From a virus, in the IMG/VR virus record IMGVR_UViG_3300048834_000169, positions 17,796 to 81,795 of that record: DNA of 64,000 bases; one strand, given 5' to 3'. How positions within the stretch are numbered: position 1 is the stretch's first letter; every line of letters begins with the position of its first letter. Shown piece by piece: positions 43,481 to 51,214 of the stretch. Position numbers and translations under genes: made by a program. Below the pieces are notes generated by a model that saw only the letters and a list, made by a program, of their open reading frames with translations, did not search any database and had not been told where the DNA came from.

Positions 43481-45526
43481 TTATCCTTGTGGATCTGTGT
43501 TAGCTGGGTTAGTTGGTAAATTCTGAAATGGAGCTGGTGGAGTGGGCATTTGTGGTGCCGCTATTTCCTGGCCTGCTGCAAAGTTAGTCTGAGCTTCCAT
43601 AGCTTCGGGAATCATCTCAGCGCCTTCCATAGCCTCTTGGGTAGGGCCTTGCGGTGCTTGTGGTCCAGGAGCTCCTTGAGGAGGCATGGGCGGCTGTAAG
43701 GGCGGCAACGCTTGCTGACGAGTTACTGCAAGTACGCCAGGATCGGTATTTCTTAGGAGCTCAATATGTTCCTGGATGTGAGACAGGACCACTTCTACTA
43801 GCTGCTCATCGTTTCTAAGATCGGGGTCGGCCAGCAATGCTTTGTGCTCTTGAATATGGAGTGCGTGGTTATCTAGGCTAAGGGCCCTAGCATAAGTCCC
43901 GTCCATCATTTTCTCATTCTCAGATTTAACTAGTAACAGCTCTGCTTGATCGCCTTCTGTCATTGAATCTAATCTACCGGTGTTCAGCACCGTAAAATAT
44001 TGATCAACGTTCTTTACTAGCCCCATCTGGATTAGTTGATTGGCGATCTCTGCGCGTCCTGCAGTAGTCTTAGCTAAGGCATTAGAGACTTCTACAGCGA
44101 CCCTACCTATTTGTAGCAGATCTTTTGAGGAGAATTCTTTTAAATACGCTCTTTGTGACTTGCCTACGATAGCCGCTACTCTAGGGTATTTAGCGTAGTC
44201 TTGTAACGTTTGAATTACGCCATTTCCGATATTCTCAATAGCCTTAACGTACGAATGCTGAAGAAGTGATGAGAATTGAACAGCTTGCGCCTGAATAAGG
44301 GCTAGCGAGCTAGCAGATCGAAGGCTAGCCTCTGGCTGCCCTCTGGTTACACTATTAATTCCGGAGATAGTCTCCATTTGCTGCTCAAGAATCTTAATCA
44401 TCTCAAAGATTTCAGCGGGAGTCTGGGTCAAGTTAAGAGCTTCTGGCTTAGCATTATTGAGAGCATTATATTCGATTAGGTTAAGGCCGCCAGCTAACTG
44501 TGTCCATGTAAAGTCTGCGCCCTTAGGTACAAGTACGTTCTGTACTCCAAATGCGTTCTGGTTAGTAATAATAGTGCTATACAACATGTTGATAGCTTCT
44601 TGAATAGGTAGAAGGTCAAACATTACAGTATAGCCAAAAGGACTTCCTAAGATATTCTCAGGAGAAATTCGATATATTGGCGTTTCTCTATAAGGGAGTG
44701 GACCGTCATACAAGATAGCTTCAGGGGTTACGAATACTATGTAGCGACCATCTGGAAGAGCATCGTTTTTGTTATGGAAGAACTCGTACACTGGAACGTC
44801 ATCAGTCTTTTCCATATTAAAGCTTCCAGACTTTAACTCGCCCAGATCATCTTTAGATGGAGCACTTAGAATTTGATCTTCGATTTCAGGATATTTAGCT
44901 GCTAATGCGAACTTATTCTTATATGATCTGACGATAAGCCAATCATGGCTGGCAGTATCTTCTTTAGATGGGTCTCGAATAACGTCTAATGGGGATACGT
45001 TAGTGAACTCTAGGTCACCCTCGTAAAAGCGCTCGCCGCTATTCTCGTCCTGCTCAAACATTTGACCGGCAGTAGCGTTCCAGCCGAGACGAATATATCC
45101 TTCACCAAATACGATGGCATATTCAGTAGCCTTACTGACATACGACTCTAAATTCTTTTCTCTGAAGTAGTACTCCAAAAGTCCATCTGCTAGTATGGTT
45201 TGAGACTGCGATCTTACGTCTGTATTAATAGCGCGTGTTTTAAGACTAGGGCGATTAGCCGTAGTCATATTTAGCAAGTGCCTGGCGATGTTTCTATAGT
45301 GGTTTACTGGGAATCGTACAAGTTCGTTCTGCTCGCCAGTAAAGCTCAATCCGTGATCTCCTGATCCAGAAGTGAAGTTACCGTGATAAAACGACCAACT
45401 ACGGCGAAGCTTGTCTACGTATTCGTTGGCTAATGCGCTCGAGCCCCAATCTTGGGCCTTGTGATAGATCTCTGAAACGGCCTCTTTTGAGGGTAAAGCT
45501 GCGAAATATTTGTCTTTATTAGCCAT
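43481..45526 (-). CDS. Portal protein (681 aa)
   Basis: Forms the dodecameric ring for DNA entry and exit. Evidence: position directly downstream of the terminase, the N-terminal helical region with VNHYRNIARHLLNMTTANRP, the wing region with EYAIVFGEGYIRLGWN, and stem-type helices with FEMIKILEQQMETISGIN and ASLRSASSLALIQAQAVQF. These are usual for podoviral portals (P22-type size). The C-terminal 80 residues are Pro/Gln-rich. AGGTAGGCAATA precedes the ATG. Confidence 0.85.
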   Translation of the reverse strand: MANKDKYFAALPSKEAVSEIYHKAQDWGSSALANEYVDKLRRSWSFYHGNFTSGSGDHGLSFTGEQNELVRFPVNHYRNIARHLLNMTTANRPSLKTRAINTDVRSQSQTILADGLLEYYFREKNLESYVSKATEYAIVFGEGYIRLGWNATAGQMFEQDENSGERFYEGDLEFTNVSPLDVIRDPSKEDTASHDWLIVRSYKNKFALAAKYPEIEDQILSAPSKDDLGELKSGSFNMEKTDDVPVYEFFHNKNDALPDGRYIVFVTPEAILYDGPLPYRETPIYRISPENILGSPFGYTVMFDLLPIQEAINMLYSTIITNQNAFGVQNVLVPKGADFTWTQLAGGLNLIEYNALNNAKPEALNLTQTPAEIFEMIKILEQQMETISGINSVTRGQPEASLRSASSLALIQAQAVQFSSLLQHSYVKAIENIGNGVIQTLQDYAKYPRVAAIVGKSQRAYLKEFSSKDLLQIGRVAVEVSNALAKTTAGRAEIANQLIQMGLVKNVDQYFTVLNTGRLDSMTEGDQAELLLVKSENEKMMDGTYARALSLDNHALHIQEHKALLADPDLRNDEQLVEVVLSHIQEHIELLRNTDPGVLAVTRQQALPPLQPPMPPQGAPGPQAPQGPTQEAMEGAEMIPEAMEAQTNFAAGQEIAAPQMPTPPAPFQNLPTNPANTDPQG

Positions 45527-45527
45527 A

Positions 45528-45552
45528 TTATTGCCTACCTTTATTTGTTTAT
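45528..45552 (-). promoter_or_regulatory. AAACAAAT motif and TAGGCAATA leader of the portal gene
   Basis: Minus-strand ATAAACAAATAAAGG followed by TAGGCAATA then ATGG. The TAGGCAATAATGG leader recurs exactly upstream of the AP2 gene at 52488. AGG probably serves as ribosome-binding site; the AAACAAAT core recurs in at least eight places. Confidence 0.45.
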
Positions 45553-47010
45553 CTTGTTTTTAACGAACATGCTCTTGACGGCTTGGGCGGTAGAACTCAA
45601 GTAATCCGCGCTTTTACCGAACATATTGAACGCTTGTAGCGATCTTTCAGTGGGGTATGGATTTTTATGCCACTGTACATTTCTAACTAAGTAAATTAGC
45701 GCAGCTAGTAAATCCTGGTGACCGCCCTGGTCAGTTCGTTCAAATGTCTTGCGGTTCTTACTCCAAGTTGCTGATTTAAGCTGGTATATTAGATTCGCGC
45801 ATTTTGGGTTAATGATAATATTCTCGTCAGCTAGGCGAATTCGCACGTCGTTAATGGCTGCTTCGCGGTTATCTTTTCTAGTTGGAATAAATATGAGTCC
45901 GTGCTGTCTTTGGAGGTCGTTTAGTGTTATTAGGTCGTCGTCGGATACTCTTAAGTACGCTGGCTTTGATTCTTTGGAGATGGGGTCTATCCATAGGGAT
46001 GCCTCCTTCTCTTTTACTTTATTAGCTAGATTTTTTACTGTAACTTCTTGCCCGTTCATCCACATTTCATCTTCTATTACAAGCTTATTCTCTCTAAAAT
46101 CATAGTATGCAAATAAAGCTGCAGTATAATCTACAAAGCCTAAGTCTAGACTGGTATATGCGTCGTAATGCGCTGGCCTAACCCAAGTTTTAATTACCCT
46201 CGATGCCAGATCATCATTAAACTCAGGTATTACGGCTCTAGTAGCGTCAATTTCTAGCTGACAAAGAAACTCGCGCTTCCATGTAGTAGAGTTCTCTCCG
46301 CCGCTGGCCTCTTTTAGCTCATTAACGATGTCTGGGTTTAGCCTAGACTTCATGTGTGGAGGATCGTTCTTAATATCTTCCATAGCGTCGACGATTGTCT
46401 TCTTTATATAAGCGTCGTGCTTTTCAGTTTCTTTTACGAGATCTGCAAATGGGTGCGCCGGACTCTTTGGCGGAGTTGATGCTATTAATAGCTTACCGTT
46501 GGTCGTAAGTGCTTGCGGCAGGAGGATGTCGTTTATAACATAGTTGAGATCGTCCATGAATCCTGCCTCATCTAGGATGCTTAGGTGACTGGCAGTTCCT
46601 CTTAACTTCTCAGCATTGCCTTCATCAGTACCTTCGATCTGGATTATTGATCCGTTCTTAAAGTAGAAGCATTTGTCAGCCCTGACATAGTCTGGTTTAA
46701 TGTCTTTTGGACAGTCTTCTAAAATACTACGGATGGTGGGGAGGATAATTTTCTGGCCGGCTACCGCTGTGAATGTAGCATACTTAATTTGAGTATTAGG
46801 GTTCTTTAGTGCATACTCCAGCGCCACTATTAGCAGTGAGTAGCTTTTGCCGATCCTTCGGCTAGCGTTCCACACTACTTTTCTGTACTTAGATGTCTTG
46901 AACTTCTCATATAGTTTTTTTTGACATGAGTCCAATTTCCAGGAAAGCTCTCCGATACGCCAAAGCGTGTCTATAGCTTCTGCCTTAGTTGGAGGGCGTT
47001 TTCTTGACAT
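45541..47010 (-). CDS. Terminase large subunit (489 aa)
   Basis: DNA-packaging ATPase and nuclease. Walker A-type SRRIGKS at residues 50-56 and Walker B LSILDEA with D147, E148. The C-terminal RNase H-like nuclease has TSLDLGFVDYTAALFAY as its first acidic strand and GGHQDLLAALIYLVRN near its end. It overlaps the preceding small gene by 26 nt and lies just before the portal gene. Size is normal for the family. Confidence 0.88.
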   Translation of the reverse strand: MSRKRPPTKAEAIDTLWRIGELSWKLDSCQKKLYEKFKTSKYRKVVWNASRRIGKSYSLLIVALEYALKNPNTQIKYATFTAVAGQKIILPTIRSILEDCPKDIKPDYVRADKCFYFKNGSIIQIEGTDEGNAEKLRGTASHLSILDEAGFMDDLNYVINDILLPQALTTNGKLLIASTPPKSPAHPFADLVKETEKHDAYIKKTIVDAMEDIKNDPPHMKSRLNPDIVNELKEASGGENSTTWKREFLCQLEIDATRAVIPEFNDDLASRVIKTWVRPAHYDAYTSLDLGFVDYTAALFAYYDFRENKLVIEDEMWMNGQEVTVKNLANKVKEKEASLWIDPISKESKPAYLRVSDDDLITLNDLQRQHGLIFIPTRKDNREAAINDVRIRLADENIIINPKCANLIYQLKSATWSKNRKTFERTDQGGHQDLLAALIYLVRNVQWHKNPYPTERSLQAFNMFGKSADYLSSTAQAVKSMFVKNKINK

Positions 47011-47314
47011 CTAAGTCTTCCTTGACTTCGTTCTTAACTTCAAAGAACTCCTGCGCAGCCTGCGCTATTTGAATAAGTTCCGTAGTAGATACGGCCTCTA
47101 CCTTTTCTGACTGACCTTCTATATCTCCAGAGGCTTTCTCGCTTAGAAGAAGGTTTTTAGTCAGTAAATCAAAGATCTTAGTTTCTTCAAATGTTAGTAA
47201 ACGATCTCTAGAAATAGCTCTAAGGCGCTCTAATTGCACCTCAGCTATCTCTTGGAAATGCCTGATCTCTTCAATTACGAGTTCTTGTTTTGGCTTTACT
47301 AGTTTCTTTTTCAT
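46985..47314 (-). CDS. Possible terminase small subunit (109 aa)
   Basis: Helical protein just upstream of and overlapping the large terminase gene. The central helices (FQEIAEVQLERLRAISRDRLLTFEETKIFDLLTKNLL) could form the oligomerisation core of a small terminase; no helix-turn-helix is evident, so DNA binding is not shown. Assignment rests on position. Confidence 0.45.
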   Translation of the reverse strand: MKKKLVKPKQELVIEEIRHFQEIAEVQLERLRAISRDRLLTFEETKIFDLLTKNLLLSEKASGDIEGQSEKVEAVSTTELIQIAQAAQEFFEVKNEVKEDLDVKKTPSN

Positions 47315-47480
47315 AACGAGCTATCCTTTGCTCTAGTACTAATTTCTCTGCTTCCAGCTTACAAATATCCGACTCTAATTGTCTGATCTTGTTATTAAGT
47401 TTTTCAGTAGCTGATGCTACGGCGCTGTGCTGTCTTATGTGCTCGCGCAATTTAGAGGCGCCCTTACTGTACTTAAACAT
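47271..47480 (-). CDS. Small coiled-coil protein (69 aa)
   Basis: Coiled coil over residues 24-60 (EKLNNKIRQLESDICKLEAEKL) with a basic tail. Overlaps both neighbours (44 nt and 8 nt), which supports a real translated gene in a coupled set. Confidence 0.55.
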   Translation of the reverse strand: MFKYSKGASKLREHIRQHSAVASATEKLNNKIRQLESDICKLEAEKLVLEQRIARYEKETSKAKTRTRN

Positions 47481-47751
47481 TTCTACGTGTTATCCCAAAG
47501 CCTGCCATCTTAGCTTCAATGCTAGCTAGTTTAGCTGCCTGCTGCTCCTCAAACTCGGCCATCTTCTTAGAAAGCGCGTCCATTTTAGTTTGACTGGACA
47601 ATAACTCTTTACGGCTAGACATATATTCCTGCACTACGTCTGAAATAAGGCCTACTGCTGCAATAACTGTCATGTATACTGATGGAGCAACTATAATACT
47701 GTGTATTACGGCAACGAGTGCCGCTAATTTGCCAGTGCTTAAATGCTTCAT
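47473..47751 (-). CDS. Membrane protein with coiled coil (92 aa)
   Basis: Hydrophobic N-terminal half (about residues 9-40, one or two membrane segments) followed by a coiled coil (about 48-80). It could be a lysis or envelope factor; no family is recognised. A 2-nt gap separates it from the gene before. Confidence 0.5.
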   Translation of the reverse strand: MKHLSTGKLAALVAVIHSIIVAPSVYMTVIAAVGLISDVVQEYMSSRKELLSSQTKMDALSKKMAEFEEQQAAKLASIEAKMAGFGITRRNV

Positions 47752-47753
47752 AC

Positions 47754-48026
47754 TTAGCTCTTATCGGAAGAAGCGTCGGCTTCTACTTGAAGCTTAGACT
47801 CGGCCTCAGCTTGCTTCTCAAGCTCTAGTCCCTCTTCGACACTCTTCATAAATTGCGCATGAAGAGAGGTGTAGTTGTCATTAAGGAATTTGAGGAGCTT
47901 AGCGGCGTCCTCGATAGACTTTCCAGGAAATGTTGCGGCTTTAACGGCATTACGGTAGTCGTTAAGCTCTGACAGTGCCTTATTCAGGCCCTCAGTCTTT
48001 TTAGTAAGTTCTTCTAGCTTAGTCAT
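47754..48026 (-). CDS. Helical hypothetical protein (90 aa)
   Basis: Mostly helix with a coiled-coil start (KLEELTKKTEGLNKALSEL) and an acidic C-terminus. AAGGAGAATAA precedes the ATG, a strong ribosome-binding site. First gene of the terminase cluster after a 175-nt intergenic stretch. Confidence 0.55.
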   Translation of the reverse strand: MTKLEELTKKTEGLNKALSELNDYRNAVKAATFPGKSIEDAAKLLKFLNDNYTSLHAQFMKSVEEGLELEKQAEAESKLQVEADASSDKS

Positions 48027-48148
48027 TTATTCTCCTTAAACCGCCTAATGGTAGGTTTATAGTAAACCATCAACGATAATCGTCGGTAGGTTGTAAATAA
48101 AAATAAGATTGGTCGTTGCAGCTCGTTTTCGCTTATTTTTAAGCACTT

Positions 48149-48162
48149 GCCTTATTTAAGGC
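48149..48162. promoter_or_regulatory. Perfect 14-bp palindrome GCCTTATTTAAGGC
   Basis: The gap between 48026 and 48202 holds this perfect dyad and a second one, GGTTTA-TAG-TAAACC (48053-48067). Both could be operators controlling the leftward virion genes, or short RNA hairpins in their leader. Confidence 0.4.
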
Positions 48163-48189
48163 TGTCTGTCTTGACCCTAAAATCCTATA

Positions 48190-48203
48190 CTTATATTTGT
48201 TTC
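48190..48203 (-). promoter_or_regulatory. AAACAAAT motif before the terminase cluster
   Basis: Minus-strand TTGAAACAAATATAAGTATAGG at the 3' end of the gene at 48202. AAACAAATAT is shared with the copy at 52500. Confidence 0.35.
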
Positions 48204-48552
48204 AAGCCTGTGGAGTAGATCCATCGCTATTAGTACCAGGAAACTTTATAACCTTATTAGGGTCTACTGTCTTAGCTATACTATTTTGAATCTCTTTAAT
48301 AGTATTCTCAAGTTCCTTGCGCACAAGCTGCTTATTCTCTGGTGTCTCGGCCATCGCGGCAGCCGATAGCACTTCTCTAATAGAACTAAATAAAAGCTCA
48401 ACAATCATGATAGATTTCTGCCTAACGAAAGGGTCGTCTGACATAACGTCCTCAGAAAATGCCCTTACAGCCTGCATAAGATTTAGAACTACTCCGTAGT
48501 TTACGTGTACTCCAGATATACCTTCCATATAGATATTATATACGCTTTTCAT
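48202..48552 (-). CDS. Helical hypothetical protein, first gene of the leftward block (116 aa)
   Basis: No family recognised. Helical throughout, with no membrane segment. The ATG is at 48552; MEGISG eight codons later is an alternative start. A promoter candidate (TTGTCA, 18 nt, TATTAA) lies at 48565-48594, so the gene may be expressed early in the leftward unit. Confidence 0.55.
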   Translation of the reverse strand: MKSVYNIYMEGISGVHVNYGVVLNLMQAVRAFSEDVMSDDPFVRQKSIMIVELLFSSIREVLSAAAMAETPENKQLVRKELENTIKEIQNSIAKTVDPNKVIKFPGTNSDGSTPQA

Positions 48553-48564
48553 ATGATAGTCAAA

Positions 48565-48594
48565 TTAATACGCTTTTACGATTTTACTTGACAA
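48565..48594 (-). promoter_or_regulatory. Leftward promoter candidate
   Basis: Minus strand: TTGTCA (48589-48594), 18-nt spacer, TATTAA (48565-48570), about 13 nt before the ATG at 48552. Its -35 overlaps the -35 of the rightward promoter by five bases. Confidence 0.55.
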
Positions 48595-48615
48595 GATTGA
48601 TTTTTGGTGTATAAT
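48588..48615 (+). promoter_or_regulatory. Consensus sigma70-type rightward promoter
   Basis: TTGACA (48588-48593), 16-nt spacer, TATAAT (48610-48615): both hexamers are perfect. Transcription would begin near 48622. No ORF starts nearby; the first well-supported gene is 360 nt downstream, so the RNA would have a long untranslated or noncoding part. Confidence 0.75.
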
Positions 48616-48621
48616 AAATCC

Positions 48622-48900
48622 AGGACAGGCCTAGAGTTGTGCAAAACGTTCACTAAGCTTACACGATGATTATACCGCCCAGAAAGCGCGAAAGCTTTAT
48701 GGGCTTCGCAACGATAGAGACTGCGCCTGATTTAAGGATACGTGTATGTACCCTTGTACATTATTAGATTTCACACTTTCGTTTAAAGGTCTCAGGATGT
48801 ACAGACATCCTAAGATGTCATTGTAGACGTATATAGTGCGTACTATACTATGTACTATATATAGTCCTATATTAGTACTCCCCCCTCCCCAGTAGGAGGT
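48622..48900 (+). ncRNA. Candidate structured RNA (hairpin-rich leader or small RNA)
   Basis: Downstream of the consensus promoter, 280 nt without a convincing gene contain several hairpins: 48677-48704 (GCCCA and AAAGC paired with GCTTT and TGGGC around a G/A internal mismatch), 48746-48761 (ATGTAC-CCTT-GTACAT), 48794-48811 (AGGATGT-ACAG-ACATCCT), 48832-48847 (TATAGT-GCGT-ACTATA), and 48884-48899 (CCTCC-CCAGTA-GGAGG). A perfect 12-bp palindrome ACTATATATAGT is at 48854-48865. No tRNA fold is evident. It may be a 5' leader that controls the protease operon or a separate small RNA; the sequence alone cannot tell. Confidence 0.5.
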
Positions 48901-48907
48901 CTGTAAT

Positions 48908-48967
48908 TTGAAATATAGCATTAGATCTTGCGCTTGTCAAATACGTGTGGTATTATTAACACTCTAG
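48908..48967 (+). CDS. Possible 19-codon leader peptide
   Basis: A TTG at 48908 follows TAGGAGGT, an excellent ribosome-binding site. The reading frame encodes 19 residues and stops at TAG before the protease gene. The GGAGG is paired with CCTCC in the 48884-48899 hairpin, which could hide it. Speculative. Confidence 0.22.
   Translation: MKYSIRSCACQIRVVLLTL
48928..48956 (+). promoter_or_regulatory. Promoter candidate of the trypsin-like protease operon
   Basis: TTGCGC (48928-48933), 17-nt spacer, TATTAT (48951-48956), 28 nt upstream of the protease ATG. Confidence 0.5.
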
Positions 48968-48984
48968 CAGACAAGAAAGGAATT

Positions 48985-49740
48985 ATGTCGAATATTCGTA
49001 CCACAATTAAAAGGAGTTTAAGAATTAAACTCAAGGTAGCTGCAGTGCTGTCAGGTATGGCGCTGTTTACAGGGGTAGTAGTGCTCCTGGGGGCATTGGC
49101 TCCAGGGCTTCATAACTCGTACATTAGGTCTACCGTAGGCGCTAAGGTAGTACGACTTACTAACTTAGCAGAGAATAGCGGTGGAACAGGATTTGCCCTT
49201 AAAGCTGCGTCTGGTAGGACTTATATTATAACTAACGCACATGTGTGTAATATTCCCGGCTCATATCTTTATTCCAGGGATGTTAATGGTAAGCGCATCA
49301 GATTTACCCGGGTAAAAGTGTCAATTGTTACAGATTTATGTGCCTTATCTAATCCTACGAATATTGAAGGTCTTACTGTATCAGGTGGAGTAGAGCTTGG
49401 GGAGACTGTGGGAATTCTCGGGCATCCTAAACTTCAACCACTGACACTTACTTTGGGTGAAATTGTTGGTTATGAGCAAGTGGCTGTGTTAGTTCGCCCT
49501 GGCCCATGTAAGCTAGAGCGCGGAATGTATAAAACCGAGCAAACAATCTCCGGTCCCCTGTGCACCCAGCTTGTGCGAGACGCAGGCCTTACTAACATAC
49601 CAGTTAGGGGCGGATCTTCTGGGTCTCCTGTAGTAAATTTTTTCGGTAACGTAGTGGGCGTACTGTTTGCCGGCGATGAGCTGGGATGGGGCGTTGTTAT
49701 TTCTAGAAAAGAATTAGTAAAATTTTTACGTAATTTATAA
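48985..49740 (+). CDS. Membrane-anchored trypsin-like serine protease (251 aa)
   Basis: The ATG at 48985 with AAAGGA upstream is preferred over an earlier in-frame start at 48928. One transmembrane segment (about residues 18-41) acts as signal anchor, then a chymotrypsin/HtrA-like fold with the triad H86 (ITNAHVC), D117 (IVTDLCAL) and S212 (GGSSGSPVV). No PDZ domain follows, unlike HtrA/DegP. The active site should face the periplasm. Possible roles are modification of envelope proteins, superinfection exclusion or lysis timing; none can be decided. First gene of a six-gene rightward operon. Confidence 0.8.
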   Translation: MSNIRTTIKRSLRIKLKVAAVLSGMALFTGVVVLLGALAPGLHNSYIRSTVGAKVVRLTNLAENSGGTGFALKAASGRTYIITNAHVCNIPGSYLYSRDVNGKRIRFTRVKVSIVTDLCALSNPTNIEGLTVSGGVELGETVGILGHPKLQPLTLTLGEIVGYEQVAVLVRPGPCKLERGMYKTEQTISGPLCTQLVRDAGLTNIPVRGGSSGSPVVNFFGNVVGVLFAGDELGWGVVISRKELVKFLRNL

Positions 49741-49741
49741 T

Positions 49742-49939
49742 ATGACAAAAAGAGATTTAGATCAGCAATTTAAAGATGCTCTTACTGGAATCTTTATGAT
49801 TCTATGCGGATACGTGTCTATGGGGCTCGGGTTCTATAGCTTATCCGTAGGAAGTCCCTACTTCGCTATAGTAGAATTTGTAGTGGCAGGGGGATTAATG
49901 ATTGCAGGTAGACATGTAGTCAGAAAGGCGGTAAAATGA
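49742..49939 (+). CDS. Small membrane protein (65 aa)
   Basis: Two hydrophobic segments (about residues 12-33 and 38-56). It starts one base after the protease stop and overlaps the next gene by ATGA. The tight coupling suggests a partner of the protease. Confidence 0.6.
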   Translation: MTKRDLDQQFKDALTGIFMILCGYVSMGLGFYSLSVGSPYFAIVEFVVAGGLMIAGRHVVRKAVK

Positions 49940-50190
49940 ATAAAGAAGCGGTTAAATTATCTATTAACGCATACGAAGTGGTAGAAAAGACATTAAATGC
50001 TTTAGACGAAGCTTCTGAGGAAATTGCTAAGTATACGGTGGCCAGTACAGTATCAGAGGTTTTGAGCGATACGGCAGGTATGATTGTCATGTACGCCAAA
50101 GCTTCAGCAGAGGGTAGAGCCGCACTTAGGAGAGATCTAGGTCTACAGCGAAAGGTAGTGGAGCAGTATGAAAAAGAATTCAAAAAATAA
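49936..50190 (+). CDS. Helical hypothetical protein (84 aa)
   Basis: Entirely helical, charged, no membrane segment. Coupled to both neighbours by overlap (ATGA and 23 nt). Function unknown. Confidence 0.55.
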   Translation: MNKEAVKLSINAYEVVEKTLNALDEASEEIAKYTVASTVSEVLSDTAGMIVMYAKASAEGRAALRRDLGLQRKVVEQYEKEFKK

Positions 50191-50470
50191 AGCTATTCTT
50201 AGTGAAATCGCTACTCGCCTGGGCATGCAAGACGAGCCGCTAATTACAATTCAACCTAAAAGCTTAGTTAGTAAAGAAACTAAGTACGAATTAGTCAATA
50301 ATCATAAGAGATTCGTAAAAGGAATTCTTAAACTGCCACTGGCTGAGCAAGATCGAAGAATTAAGCTTCTCTTGGAAAAGATGGATGAATTCGAAGCTGA
50401 GCAGGCTCGTAATGCTGCTATCGACGCTGCGAAGGCCGCTGCTGCTGCTGCTGCCAAGAGCGAGGAATAA
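50168..50470 (+). CDS. Helical hypothetical protein with alanine-rich tail (100 aa)
   Basis: Basic N-terminus and an Ala-rich C-terminus (AAKAAAAAAAKSEE). No motif recognised. One base separates it from the dUTPase-like gene. Confidence 0.55.
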   Translation: MKKNSKNKAILSEIATRLGMQDEPLITIQPKSLVSKETKYELVNNHKRFVKGILKLPLAEQDRRIKLLLEKMDEFEAEQARNAAIDAAKAAAAAAAKSEE

Positions 50471-50471
50471 A

Positions 50472-50984
50472 ATGCTAGTTGCGTCTGAGATACTGGAAAA
50501 CATTAGCTCCGGCAATATTAAAATATCTAGCTTTAATGTGGATAATTTAGGGCCCAACTCGTACAACTTGTCAATATCTGATGAGGTTACAGAGCTTTCC
50601 GATCCGATCTTAGACCCTAAAGCTAAGCCAACTACTTACGTTACAAAGATAGGTGCAGAGCCTTATATCTTGTACCCAGGAAGGGTATACCTAGTGAAGT
50701 CCCAGGAGGTAGTGGCTACTGACGGAGTAGTAGCTATCCTCTATGGGCGTTCTAGTGCAGCTAGATTAGGCATCTCAGTGACTAGCGATGGCGGACTTGG
50801 CGATAATGGTTACAGCGGCCAGTGGACTATGGCTATATCCGTGCAGCAGCCAGTAAAAATCTACAGAGGCATGTCACTTAGTCAGTTAGTATTCTTTAAA
50901 GTTACGGAATCTACTCAGAAATATTCAGGTAAATACTTAGACGGAACTGCTGTTAGTAAGTATAATGAGGAGATCGGCAAATGA
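50472..50984 (+). CDS. dUTPase/dCTP deaminase-superfamily protein (170 aa)
   Basis: The ATG at 50472, with GAGGAA upstream, gives a protein of the usual length for dCTP deaminases. YGRSSAARLG (residues 91-100) corresponds to the conserved SS.ARLG motif and GLGDNGYSGQWTM (108-120) to the active-site strand, with D111 conserved. The glutamate needed for deamination in Dcd (the E of ITLEF) is replaced by A121, so the protein may only hydrolyse dUTP, or neither. SGKYLDGTAVS near the end fits the C-terminal lid. It would keep uracil out of phage DNA. Its stop overlaps the next start (ATGA). Confidence 0.72.
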   Translation: MLVASEILENISSGNIKISSFNVDNLGPNSYNLSISDEVTELSDPILDPKAKPTTYVTKIGAEPYILYPGRVYLVKSQEVVATDGVVAILYGRSSAARLGISVTSDGGLGDNGYSGQWTMAISVQQPVKIYRGMSLSQLVFFKVTESTQKYSGKYLDGTAVSKYNEEIGK

Positions 50985-51094
50985 ACGAGATTAAGTTTGC
51001 TAGTATAATGATATTAGTGTATTTATTTGTACTAGGTCTATTTACTTACGCGGTGTCTCGGGCTTTGGTAGCTTTTCTTTCACTTTTTTCTTAA
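50981..51094 (+). CDS. Small membrane protein (37 aa)
   Basis: ATGA overlap with the dUTPase-like gene and an AGGAGATCGGCAA ribosome-binding region. The product is a single transmembrane helix (about residues 7-35). It ends the rightward operon and overlaps the convergent small gene on the other strand. Confidence 0.55.
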   Translation: MNEIKFASIMILVYLFVLGLFTYAVSRALVAFLSLFS

Positions 51095-51203
51095 ACTTAG
51101 TCATTAGTTTTTGAAAAGGCGTCTTACGGCGCTTATCTGATGATACTCCGCCTTGAATCTCTTTATACATTCCCTCGAGATTAGCTATATTATTCGCGGC
51201 CAC
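51042..51203 (-). CDS. Small basic protein (53 aa)
   Basis: GTG start at 51203 just after the stop of the 359-aa gene, with AAGG 9 nt upstream. The C-terminus is strongly basic (KFKKKVKEKLPKPETPRK). It overlaps the convergent 37-aa gene by 53 nt, so one of the two could be spurious. Confidence 0.4.
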   Translation of the reverse strand: MAANNIANLEGMYKEIQGGVSSDKRRKTPFQKLMTKFKKKVKEKLPKPETPRK

Positions 51204-51214
51204 GCTAGATTGCC

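Noticed and set aside
48697-48921. 74-codon leftward frame in the hairpin-rich region
   Set aside because: No ribosome-binding site; it lies opposite the hairpins and palindromes and has a composition unlike neighbouring proteins.
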